A stretch of 64,000 bases of DNA from Lewinellaceae bacterium (GTDB taxonomy: Bacteria; Bacteroidota; Bacteroidia; Chitinophagales; Saprospiraceae): positions 2,156,501 through 2,220,500 of the forward strand of contig JACJYK010000001.1 of assembly GCA_020636135.1 (NCBI GenBank), given 5' to 3'. Every line of letters begins with the position of its first letter. The first letter of the stretch is position 1. Under the pieces are notes generated by a model. That model had not been told where the DNA came from, made no database searches, and saw only the letters and a list, made by a program, of their open reading frames with translations. Both the position numbers and the translations under genes were made by a program. Positions 45,078-53,107 of the stretch are shown piece after piece.

Positions 45078-46826
45078 TTATTCCAATCTGATTTCATCCA
45101 CGGCACATCCGGAAGGTACCATCGGAAAGATGTTTTCTTCTTTGATCACGCGGACGTGGAGCAAATAAGGACCTGGGGTATCCAGCATTTCACGAATCCC
45201 TTCTTTCAGCTCGTGATCGTATTTGATGGTCTTTCCCGGTACTCCGAAACCTTCGGCAATCTTCACGAAATTGGGATTTTTGAGTGCAACCTGTGAATAA
45301 CGTTCATCAAAAAACAACTCCTGCCATTGCCGGACCATGCCAAGAAATTCATTGTCCAGCAATACGATCTTCACACCGACATTCCATTGAGAACACATGC
45401 CCAGCTCCTGGAGTGTCATCTGAAATCCCCCATCACCAACAAAGAGGATTACTTCTTTATCCGGGCGGGCCAGTTTGGCGCCAAAGGCTGCCGGCAAACC
45501 ATAACCCATAGTCCCCGCACCACCTGATGAAACCCACTGATTGGTATCTTCATAACGATAGTAGCGAGCCGCAACCATCTGATGTTGCCCGACATCGGTT
45601 GTTACAATAGCCTGCCCATGAGTCATTTCAGAGATGGTCCGAACCACCCTTGCCATATTCAGTAAACCTTCCGAATGAGGAGCGAAATCCTTGGTGAATA
45701 CGATATCGGCTTCCTGATCTGCGCATGCTTTAAATTCAGCAATCCATTCCGGATAGGATTTTTTATTGATCCTGGGCAATAGCAATTCCAATGCAAGTTT
45801 GGCATCGCAATTGAGTGCCACTTCCGTTTTAACGTTCTTATCGATTTCTGACGGATCGATCTCTATATGGATGACTTTGGCTTGTTTGGCATACCGGGAC
45901 ACGTCACCGGTTACCCGGTCATCAAACCGCATTCCAATAGCAATCAGGACATCACATTCGTTGGTTTTTACGTTCGGACCATAATTGCCGTGCATCCCGA
46001 GCATACCCATATTAAGTGGATGGCTGGATGATATGTCCGAAAGACCGTGAATGGTCGTACCGAGTGGAATACCGGATTTCTCGACGAATTCGAGAAAGAC
46101 AGACTGTGCATGTGCGAGCTGAATGCCGTGGCCAGCCACAATAAATGGCTTCTTCGCCGAATTGATCAGATCCGCCGCTTCCTGTACCTTACCCATATCC
46201 GGCTTTGGATTCGGGTGATAGCTCCGGATGTAAGGCGTCCGGTGATAGTTAAACGTTAATTTTTCAACCTGGGCGTTTTTGGTAATGTCCACGACCACAG
46301 GGCCCGGTCGTCCTGAATTAGCGATATAAAAAGCTTTGGCAAATATCTCCGGAATTTCATCAGCATGGGTGATCTGATAATTCCATTTGGAAATCGAAGT
46401 GGTACATCCAATGACATCGGTTTCCTGAAATGCGTCGGAACCCAGTAAATGCCGGAATACCTGACCGGTAATGCAAACCAATGGCGTAGAATCAAGGATA
46501 GCATCGCCGATACCCGTAATCAGGTTGGTGGCACCGGGGCCGGAGGTCGCCATACAGACACCGGTTTGACGGGTTACACGTGCATAACCCTCCGCTGCAT
46601 GGATGGCACCTTGTTCGTGACGGGGCAAGATATGCTTCAGCACGTCCTGGTAATGGTACAAGGCATCGTAAATAGGCATGTTCGCGCCGCCGGGATAGCC
46701 AAAGATGGTATCAACATTTTCCGCCAGAAGGCAAAGCAGTACAGCTTCAGCTCCGGTTACTTCCTGTCCGGTTTTTGATTCCAATAATGAGGCAGCAGTA
46801 GGCTGGATGGCAACTGTTTTTTCCAT
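45078..46826 (-). CDS. ilvB: Acetolactate synthase large (catalytic) subunit
   Basis: 582 residues from the ATG at 46826 (TTG at 46832 is also in frame). FGYPGGANMPIYDAL and HEQGAIHAAEGYAR hold the TPP-activating Glu. VITTDVGQHQMVAARYY and GDGGFQMTLQELGMCSQWN carry the Mg-TPP motif. It forms acetolactate for valine/leucine and acetohydroxybutyrate for isoleucine. It sits 14 nt after ilvD. Confidence 0.97.
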   Translation of the reverse strand: MEKTVAIQPTAASLLESKTGQEVTGAEAVLLCLLAENVDTIFGYPGGANMPIYDALYHYQDVLKHILPRHEQGAIHAAEGYARVTRQTGVCMATSGPGATNLITGIGDAILDSTPLVCITGQVFRHLLGSDAFQETDVIGCTTSISKWNYQITHADEIPEIFAKAFYIANSGRPGPVVVDITKNAQVEKLTFNYHRTPYIRSYHPNPKPDMGKVQEAADLINSAKKPFIVAGHGIQLAHAQSVFLEFVEKSGIPLGTTIHGLSDISSSHPLNMGMLGMHGNYGPNVKTNECDVLIAIGMRFDDRVTGDVSRYAKQAKVIHIEIDPSEIDKNVKTEVALNCDAKLALELLLPRINKKSYPEWIAEFKACADQEADIVFTKDFAPHSEGLLNMARVVRTISEMTHGQAIVTTDVGQHQMVAARYYRYEDTNQWVSSGGAGTMGYGLPAAFGAKLARPDKEVILFVGDGGFQMTLQELGMCSQWNVGVKIVLLDNEFLGMVRQWQELFFDERYSQVALKNPNFVKIAEGFGVPGKTIKYDHELKEGIREMLDTPGPYLLHVRVIKEENIFPMVPSGCAVDEIRLE

Positions 46827-46840
46827 ATCCAAGATTTAGA

Positions 46841-48520
46841 TTATAAATCGGTCACGCATCCTTTGCTGGCGGATGATACCGATTGAGCGTATTTTTTAAG
46901 GATCCCAAATGTGGCAGGTGGTGCCGGTGGAGACCATTGAGTACGACGTTCAGCAAGTATTTTATCGTCGACATGCAGCACCAGCTGATTGGTTTCCGCA
47001 TCGATCTCGATACGGTCCCCGTCACGGACTAAAGCCAGGTTTCCTCCCACGGCTGCTTCCGGACTGAGGTGGCCGACCACAAACCCATGCGTTCCTCCGG
47101 AGAAGCGTCCGTCGGTGATCAATGCAACGGATTTGCCCAGCCCTGCCCCCATGATGGCGGAGGTAGGCTTCAGCATTTCCGGCATTCCAGGCCCGCCTTT
47201 TGGCCCGATGTACCGGATAACCACGACGTCACCTGATTCTATTTTGCCTGAACTGATAGCATCGATGGCTTCCTGCTCGCCGTCATAAACTTTGGCATTT
47301 CCAGTGAAGCGCAAGCCTTCTTTCCCCGTGATCTTGGCAACCGCACCTTCTTCGGCAAGATTACCGTACAGGATCTGCAGGTGGCCGCTTTTTTTCAATG
47401 GCTTCTCCAGGGGATGGATTACATCCTGTCCGTCGGCAAGGTTGGAAACTTCTGCCAGGTTTTCCGCTATGGTTTTACCGGTCACGGTCAGGCAGTCACC
47501 GTGCAGTAAATTGTGATCCAGCAGGTATTTCATAACACCAGGGACCCCACCCACACGATAGAGGTCTTCCATCACGTATTGTCCACTTGGCTTCAGATCG
47601 GCAAGATAAGGCGTCTCATCACTGATGCGTTGAAAATCCTCCAGGGATAACTGCACATCAGCAGCATGGGCCATGGCCATCAGGTGGAGCACAGCATTGG
47701 TTGATCCACCCAGAACGATCACCACCCGGATGGCATTCTCAAACGCCTTTTTGGTCATGATATCCCGGGGGCGGATGTTGTTCTCCATCAGGTAGCGGAT
47801 GGCTTTGCCCAGTTTTTGCATCTCCTGGTCTTTCTCTTCATCTACCGCCGGTATTGAAGAGTTGTAAGGTAGGCTCATACCCATTGCCTCAATGGCTGAA
47901 GCCATTGTGTTGGCCGTATACATTCCACCACATGCTCCGGCGCCCGGGCATGCTTTGCGGACAACTTCGTTGAAATCATGCTCGGTGATGTTACCGGCAA
48001 TCCGTTTTCCATAGGCTTCAAAAGCCGAAACAACATCAAGTTTTTGACCCTGATAATGACCCGGCTTGATGGTGCCACCATAAACCAGGATTCCAGGACG
48101 GTTGATGCGCGCGAGCGCCATCATGGCGCCAGGCATGTTTTTGTCGCATCCTACGACCGGAATGACGGCATCGTACCACTGGGCTCCGACAACAGTCTCG
48201 ATGGAATCTGCAATGATGTCCCGGGAGGGTAGGGAATAGCGCATTCCCAGGGTTCCCATGGAAATACCATCACTAACACCAATGGTATTGAAAATCAACC
48301 CGATCAGATCTTCTTTTTGTACGGCAGCTTTAATGGTGGCTGCAAGTCCGTTCAGGTGCATGTTACAGGGATTTCCTTCCCAACCGGTACTGGCGATGCC
48401 TACCTGAGCTTTTTTCAAATCACGATCGTCCAGGCCAATTGCATGAAGCATCGCCTGGGATGCCGGTTGACTCGGGTTCTGCGTTACTTCTTTACTGTAT
48501 TGATTCAATTCTTGCTTCAT
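46841..48520 (-). CDS. ilvD: Dihydroxy-acid dehydratase
   Basis: 559 residues from the ATG at 48520, the family's usual length; the frame runs on to 48592 but that extension is inside the leader. The Fe-S cysteines are in VVGCDKNMPGAM and ACPGAGACGGMYTANTM, and the catalytic Ser is in DGRFSGGTHGF. It makes the 2-oxo acids of Val, Ile and Leu synthesis. First structural gene of the ilv operon, 159 nt after the attenuator terminator, so its transcription should depend on read-through. Confidence 0.97.
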   Translation of the reverse strand: MKQELNQYSKEVTQNPSQPASQAMLHAIGLDDRDLKKAQVGIASTGWEGNPCNMHLNGLAATIKAAVQKEDLIGLIFNTIGVSDGISMGTLGMRYSLPSRDIIADSIETVVGAQWYDAVIPVVGCDKNMPGAMMALARINRPGILVYGGTIKPGHYQGQKLDVVSAFEAYGKRIAGNITEHDFNEVVRKACPGAGACGGMYTANTMASAIEAMGMSLPYNSSIPAVDEEKDQEMQKLGKAIRYLMENNIRPRDIMTKKAFENAIRVVIVLGGSTNAVLHLMAMAHAADVQLSLEDFQRISDETPYLADLKPSGQYVMEDLYRVGGVPGVMKYLLDHNLLHGDCLTVTGKTIAENLAEVSNLADGQDVIHPLEKPLKKSGHLQILYGNLAEEGAVAKITGKEGLRFTGNAKVYDGEQEAIDAISSGKIESGDVVVIRYIGPKGGPGMPEMLKPTSAIMGAGLGKSVALITDGRFSGGTHGFVVGHLSPEAAVGGNLALVRDGDRIEIDAETNQLVLHVDDKILAERRTQWSPPAPPATFGILKKYAQSVSSASKGCVTDL

Positions 48521-48679
48521 AGTTTCCGGTAAGTTGGTAAAGGTATTTCTCTTTGTTGCCACGGAGAAACAATTCTCCCAAGACTGATACAATGTTTGAT
48601 CCGGTAATAAGTTTAATATCTATCAGACAATCAATGATTTAGATGCCTTCGATTTACGAACTCAAAACATCAATTCAAC

Positions 48680-48708
48680 AAAAAAGCCATCCTCGAAGAG
48701 AATGGCTT
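48680..48708 (-). terminator. Attenuator terminator of the ilv operon
   Basis: On the minus strand an 11-bp stem (AAGCCATTCTC with GAGGATGGCTT, one T-G pair) closes a 3-nt loop and is followed by a T-rich run. It lies between the leader peptide and ilvD, where an intrinsic terminator only makes sense as a regulated attenuator. Confidence 0.85.
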
Positions 48709-48760
48709 AATGTAACTTTTATCACGTGCATCCTCTTCATCGGTCCCTATGGACGACGAT
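48695..48760 (-). promoter_or_regulatory. Antiterminator and pause-hairpin segments of the ilv leader
   Basis: Minus-strand GAAGAGGATG (48729-48738), which overlaps the leader stop codon, can pair with CATTCTCTTC (48695-48704), the left arm of the terminator, over 10 bp with one G-T. The two folds exclude each other. A pause hairpin ATCG..GTCC-ATAG-GGAC-CGAT (48739-48760, two-base bulge) covers the Ile-Ile-Val-Val codons. A ribosome stalled there would break the pause hairpin and free the antiterminator. A ribosome at the stop codon would mask GAAGAGGATG and let the terminator form. Confidence 0.75.
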
Positions 48761-48799
48761 AATTCGAATCACGCTGACGATAACTAATTGACTACTCAT
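48737..48799 (-). CDS. ilvL: Leader peptide of the ilv attenuator
   Basis: 20 codons plus TGA, starting at the ATG at 48799, with an in-frame TAG 15 nt upstream that rules out a longer form. The core LVIVSVIRIIVV has one Leu, five Val and four Ile codons, so half of the peptide is branched-chain amino acids. Together with the terminator and antiterminator downstream this fits a leader peptide whose stalled translation senses charged tRNA-Ile, tRNA-Val and tRNA-Leu. No strong ribosome-binding site is seen, as is common in this phylum. Confidence 0.75.
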   Translation of the reverse strand: MSSQLVIVSVIRIIVVHRDR

Positions 48800-48825
48800 G
48801 ATGCTGCAATACTAAAGGAATTATC

Positions 48826-49434
48826 TTAACGAAAGAAATTTTCTTTGTCCCATCGCACGAAAAGGCGGAGTTGGGCGATCAGGTGACTGGCCGGATTATC
48901 CAGCCCGGCTTGCCTGGTAGCATAGCGGTATCCGATCATCGGGACCAGTGTAAATATATTTCCCAGTCCGATATCCAGTCCGGCACCACCTTCCAGGGTC
49001 AACGACGGCAAATGAGGTATAAATTCCATGCCGGGCGCTGCCCAGGCAAATATCCCTTTCTTGAGCCACAGCCCCTGCTTTGAAAAGGTTGGGCACATGC
49101 AATCACTATCCCAGTCCATAAAATAAGCTTGTGCAGGTAAGCGGATGCCCAGATTAATACCACTCTTTTCTTCCACCGGGACGGTGCCACCAAGTTCTGT
49201 TGCTCGCACGGTGTGGGATTGGGCCAGGTAAATCTCAGGATGGAATTCCAGGCGCTGTTTTTGCAAGCGCAACCACCAGGACAGACCTACCGCTTGTTCA
49301 TTTCCCTGCAGACGTATTTGTTCCTGGTTTTTACCGGACCACCAGCTGCTGTGCAGGTTTACACCCAGCTGGGCATTCGCAGAAGTGGCGAGACAGACGA
49401 AAAGAATAAGGAAAAGGATGAAGTGACGATACAT
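48826..49434 (-). CDS. Secreted outer-membrane barrel-like protein of unknown function
   Basis: 202 residues with signal peptide MYRHFILFLILFVCLATSANAQ. The mature part has amphipathic strands (GLSWWLRLQKQRLEFHPEIYLAQ, INLGIRLPAQAYFM, LTLEGGAGLDIGLGNIFTLVPMIGYRY) and ends LIAQLRLFVRWDKENFF, a barrel-type ending with a terminal Phe region. An opm-like fold of eight strands is plausible. Only 26 nt separate its stop from the ilv leader peptide start, so the ilv promoter may lie inside it. Confidence 0.65.
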   Translation of the reverse strand: MYRHFILFLILFVCLATSANAQLGVNLHSSWWSGKNQEQIRLQGNEQAVGLSWWLRLQKQRLEFHPEIYLAQSHTVRATELGGTVPVEEKSGINLGIRLPAQAYFMDWDSDCMCPTFSKQGLWLKKGIFAWAAPGMEFIPHLPSLTLEGGAGLDIGLGNIFTLVPMIGYRYATRQAGLDNPASHLIAQLRLFVRWDKENFFR

Positions 49435-49528
49435 GATTGGCTTTTAACATTTGTTCCCAACAATCTTGCCAAATGGAACCTTACCAGGAAAGTCCGGGAT
49501 ATAACGTCAGGCTACAACCCGAATGTTG

Positions 49529-49536
49529 TAAATTTG
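49529..49536 (+). promoter_or_regulatory. Putative -7 box TAAATTTG for rimO
   Basis: Exact TAnnTTTG match ending 20 nt before the GTG start at 49557. No correctly spaced TTG. Confidence 0.4.
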
Positions 49537-49556
49537 CAGCTTAAAATTCAGCATAC

Positions 49557-50879
49557 GTGAAAACCAAAGGCACGAGAAACCAATCGATCAACGTCATCAC
49601 TCTGGGTTGTTCCAAGAACTGGGTTGACTCAGAGAATATGATAACCCAATTGCAGGCCAATGCCTACGAAGTATCCCATGAACGGGAAGACAACCAATCT
49701 GAGATCGTGATCATCAACACGTGTGGATTTATCGACCGTGCCAAGGAAGAATCGATCCAGACTATTCTGGAATATGCCCAAATGAAACAACAGGGAGCGC
49801 TGGATAAGTTGTATGTCACTGGTTGCCTTAGTCAACGCTACAAGGATCAGCTGGAAGTGGAGATCCCGGAAGTAGATGCTTATTTCGGAACCATGGAACT
49901 GCCTTCACTGCTCCATCATCTGAAAGCTGATTACCGGCATGACCTGATCGGAGAACGGATATTGACAACCCCAGCCCACTATGCATATCTTAAAATATCT
50001 GAAGGATGTAACCGGACCTGTTCATTTTGTGCCATCCCCCTGATGCGAGGAAAACACATCTCCCAACCCGTAGAGCAGCTGGTGAAAGAAGCAAGGCATC
50101 TGGCATCCCAGGGTGTAAAGGAGCTGATCCTGATTGCCCAGGAGTTGACGTATTACGGACTGGATATCTATAAAGAACGTGCTCTCCCACGTCTGTTGGA
50201 GGCCCTGGCTGAAGTGCCCGGTATTGAATGGATACGACTGCATTATGCCTACCCGAATAAATTCCCGATGGAAATTATCGATGCGATCAAAAAGCATCCC
50301 AATGTCTGTAATTACCTGGATATGCCATTGCAACACATCAGTGACCCAGTTCTGACCAATATGCACCGGCAGATCACCCGGCAGGAAACCATAGACCTGG
50401 TCAATCGTATCCGGGACATCCATCCGGAGATACACCTGAGGACAACCATGCTGGTTGGATTTCCCGGAGAAAAGGAATCTGATTTTCAAGCACTATGTGA
50501 TTTTGTACAGGAGACACGATTCGACCGGCTGGGCGTATTCCAGTATTCACATGAAGAAGGAACCAGCGCTTACGAAATGGAGGACGATGTCTCAGCCGAG
50601 ACAAAAGAACAACGAATGAGCCAATTGATGGAAATTCAGCAACAAATATCCGCAGAACTGAATGAACAAAAGATAGGTCAAAACTTTAAAGTATTGATCG
50701 ATCGCAAAGAAGGTGATTATTACATCGGGCGTACCGAAGCTGATTCTCCGGAAGTCGATAATGAAGTGCTTATCAATGCACAGGAACAATATGCCAGGGT
50801 CGGTGATTTTGCAAAGGTTACCATTGATGATGCCAATGAGTATGATCTTTTCGGAACGATCGTAAAGGACCAGATATGA
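49557..50879 (+). CDS. rimO: Ribosomal protein S12 methylthiotransferase
   Basis: 440 residues. INVITLGCSKNWVDSE starts the UPF0004 domain; the radical-SAM cluster is in EGCNRTCSFCAIPLMRGKH, and a TRAM domain ends the protein (VLIDRKEGDYYIGRTEADSPEVDNEV). It methylthiolates Asp of S12, with MiaB as close relative; the N-terminus and lack of a long spacer favour RimO. The start is GTG at 49557. Its stop overlaps the next ATG by four bases. Confidence 0.93.
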   Translation: MKTKGTRNQSINVITLGCSKNWVDSENMITQLQANAYEVSHEREDNQSEIVIINTCGFIDRAKEESIQTILEYAQMKQQGALDKLYVTGCLSQRYKDQLEVEIPEVDAYFGTMELPSLLHHLKADYRHDLIGERILTTPAHYAYLKISEGCNRTCSFCAIPLMRGKHISQPVEQLVKEARHLASQGVKELILIAQELTYYGLDIYKERALPRLLEALAEVPGIEWIRLHYAYPNKFPMEIIDAIKKHPNVCNYLDMPLQHISDPVLTNMHRQITRQETIDLVNRIRDIHPEIHLRTTMLVGFPGEKESDFQALCDFVQETRFDRLGVFQYSHEEGTSAYEMEDDVSAETKEQRMSQLMEIQQQISAELNEQKIGQNFKVLIDRKEGDYYIGRTEADSPEVDNEVLINAQEQYARVGDFAKVTIDDANEYDLFGTIVKDQI

Positions 50880-51325
50880 ATGCAGATCCGGAATCGACTT
50901 CAATTTTTTACCGGAAATTCCCTCCGGTCCAACAAGCATTGTCCGTTGGTGCATTGGCTTTCCTGGTCATGCTGATTACCAAATGGGTTGACAGCGGTAA
51001 TCCGAAGGCCTGGCAGGATGAGTGGACGGTGGTGATTGCTTTTTTGTTGTTTTATAGTGTGACCAATTGCGTCTTTGCATTAGGGAGCACAAATCAAAGC
51101 CAGTATTTTAACCGAAGCGTCCTGGCATATGCCGGGCTGGCAACGGGATTATTGTTGATCGCGTTTGCATTGACACAGGTCAGCTTTCTGAATTCCGGTA
51201 TTTTCCGCTGGATGTTCATCGTGGTAAGCCTGGTCTATTTGATCTTATTGGGTATTGTACAAGCAGTTTATCGTATCATGCGTTATGCACAAAAACAAGA
51301 TAAAAAACTTAGAAATGAAGATTAG
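50876..51325 (+). CDS. Small membrane protein of unknown function
   Basis: 149 residues with four predicted membrane helices (about 22-40, 50-70, 80-102, 108-132) and a basic C-terminus (MRYAQKQDKKLRNED). Its ATG overlaps the rimO stop (ATGA) and its last 11 nt overlap the msrB start, so the three genes are translationally coupled. I do not recognise a family. Confidence 0.75.
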   Translation: MNADPESTSIFYRKFPPVQQALSVGALAFLVMLITKWVDSGNPKAWQDEWTVVIAFLLFYSVTNCVFALGSTNQSQYFNRSVLAYAGLATGLLLIAFALTQVSFLNSGIFRWMFIVVSLVYLILLGIVQAVYRIMRYAQKQDKKLRNED

Positions 51326-51857
51326 CATCGCAATGTTACTGTTGCTTGCTCTGGCGGCCTGCCAACCTAAGCAACAAACCAATGATTACTCCGTCGATAC
51401 TTCCGGGATCAATACAATGGAAGCGTCTGTCATGGATACCATCAAACCGATTGTCAAAACAGATGCTGAATGGAAGGCTGCACTTTCACCTGAAGAATAT
51501 TATGTCTTGCGGGAGAAGGGCACCGAAAGGGCATTCACAGGTGATTTGTGGGATTACCATGGTGATGGTATTTTTGTATGTGCAGCTTGCGGCCTGCCAC
51601 TTTTCGATTCTAAAACGAAATTTGAGTCCGGAACAGGTTGGCCGAGCTTCTACAAGCCCATCAGCCCCGTTGATGTGAAAGAAGAGAGGGATTCTTCTCT
51701 GGGAATGATCCGTACCGAGGTTTTGTGTGCCCGTTGTGGTGGCCACTTAGGACACGTGTTTAACGACGGCCCACGGCCTACAGGATTGCGTTATTGTATG
51801 AATTCGGTGTCTATGAATGTCATTCCCCGTGATTCATTGCAAGTCCATAAACCCTGA
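51315..51857 (+). CDS. msrB: Lipoprotein peptide-methionine (R)-S-oxide reductase
   Basis: 180 residues from the ATG at 51315, which starts a lipoprotein signal with LAAC and Cys at position 16. The MsrB domain (about 48-172) has the zinc cysteines C89, C92, C138 and C141, the catalytic C161 in RYCMNS, and GTGWPSFY. It reduces methionine-R-sulfoxide; the lipid anchor puts this repair outside the cytoplasm, at the inner leaflet of the outer membrane or the periplasmic face. The reductant is not obvious; the exported thioredoxin at 4033-4596 is a remote candidate. Confidence 0.93.
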   Translation: MKISIAMLLLLALAACQPKQQTNDYSVDTSGINTMEASVMDTIKPIVKTDAEWKAALSPEEYYVLREKGTERAFTGDLWDYHGDGIFVCAACGLPLFDSKTKFESGTGWPSFYKPISPVDVKEERDSSLGMIRTEVLCARCGGHLGHVFNDGPRPTGLRYCMNSVSMNVIPRDSLQVHKP

Positions 51858-51909
51858 CCTGTCTCTTATACAATCAGGAAGGAGTGGTGAATATTGACTA
51901 ACTTCCCGT

Positions 51910-53091
51910 ATGTTAAGGAAGATCGTCTCAGCGAATCCTCAAACCTATCTGGACCAGAAATACCACATCGGTGCGGGAGCCGGATATTTTAATGCCCGTA
52001 ACGATATTTTTAACCGGTCTATCTGGGATGATAAGGTTGATGCGAAGGATTTTTACCGGTCATACGACATTGCAAATTATAAGCCAAAGAAATCCAAAGG
52101 CTTTGATCACTGGGACTTTGCATTCAGAAATGCAAGCTGGCATTTGACCGATCGCATCGGTGAGCGCCATTTTGAAGAAACCGGAGAAGTTGAGGGATTT
52201 ACAGATTATTATACGCTGCAATCGCCGGGACCCACTGCTAAAATTGAAATTAACGATCTCCAAGAAACAACCCGGCGCATCAAGCTGGCGGCAAGCATGT
52301 TCGGCTCCGGTAATACCGGCATTTGTGAATTGGATCGCAGATGGGTTTATTCTCATAAATACAACCGGAAGACCGGGGAGAATCCAGCGGTTGACCTGTC
52401 GGTAACATTGAAATATGCCATCATCCTGATCATTCCGATGGATCATGGATTAAGTAAAACCTATCCTACTGCATTAAGTGGTGCATCGACCGGCCTTGGT
52501 TACACCACCGGGTTGGGCTGTGCCATATCTTTGGCACAATTCATCACCAATCTTGGCTTTGAAGCGGTTGCTTCGATGAATGACACTGCCCTGAATATCC
52601 CGATGGCTATTCAGGCAGGGTTGGGAGAATATGGACGAAATGGTCTTTTGATCACTCCGCAATTCGGACCGAATGTACGAATCGCCAAAGTGTTCACGGA
52701 TCTGCCTTTGGTTCCGGATCATCCGGTAGAGTTTGGTGTCCGGCAGTTTTGTGCTTCGTGTAACCTGTGTGCAACATCTTGTCCTGTCAGGGCTATCCCC
52801 GATGGTGAACCTCAGAGCCAGCCACCGAACATTTCCAGTCTGGAAGGGATGACCAAATATACGGTGGATGCTGAAAAGTGTTTTCGATTTTGGGTAGGAC
52901 TCAATTCGGACTGTGCCATATGTATCCGGGTGTGTCCCTACAATAAGGATTTCAGCAAATGGTGGCATCGCCTGGCCCTCAGATGGTCTTCACGGCCATT
53001 GGTAAGGCAGGTTTTATTGTTTCTTGAGAAGAAATTGAAGTTTGGAGAAAAACAGGCTTCAGCAAGCTGGTGGAAGCACGGAAAGACTTGA
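51910..53091 (+). CDS. Reductive dehalogenase-like corrinoid/iron-sulfur protein without Tat signal
   Basis: 393 residues. The corrinoid-domain stretch GLGYTTGLGCAISLAQFITNLGFEAV then AGLGEYGRNGLLITPQFGPNVR and VFTDLPLVPD match the reductive dehalogenase/QueG superfamily. Two 4Fe-4S clusters follow: C281, C284, C287, C291 (CASCNLCATSCP) and C324, C335, C338, C342 (CAICIRVCPYNK). There is no twin-arginine signal and no RdhB anchor gene, so the protein is predicted to be cytoplasmic. QueG is excluded as the main call because the N-terminal 100 residues do not fit and the clusters look RdhA-like. Substrate is unknown; real dehalogenation is unproven. Confidence 0.75.
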   Translation: MLRKIVSANPQTYLDQKYHIGAGAGYFNARNDIFNRSIWDDKVDAKDFYRSYDIANYKPKKSKGFDHWDFAFRNASWHLTDRIGERHFEETGEVEGFTDYYTLQSPGPTAKIEINDLQETTRRIKLAASMFGSGNTGICELDRRWVYSHKYNRKTGENPAVDLSVTLKYAIILIIPMDHGLSKTYPTALSGASTGLGYTTGLGCAISLAQFITNLGFEAVASMNDTALNIPMAIQAGLGEYGRNGLLITPQFGPNVRIAKVFTDLPLVPDHPVEFGVRQFCASCNLCATSCPVRAIPDGEPQSQPPNISSLEGMTKYTVDAEKCFRFWVGLNSDCAICIRVCPYNKDFSKWWHRLALRWSSRPLVRQVLLFLEKKLKFGEKQASASWWKHGKT

Positions 53092-53107
53092 AATAAGATT
53101 GCCGGAA

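Noticed and set aside
48807..48814. -7 box TAGTATTG for the ilv leader
   Set aside because: One mismatch to TAnnTTTG, no TTG upstream, and it would leave almost no leader before the peptide ATG.
51910..53091. Epoxyqueuosine reductase QueG
   Set aside because: Same superfamily, but the N-terminal region and the spacing of the second cluster fit the RdhA branch better.
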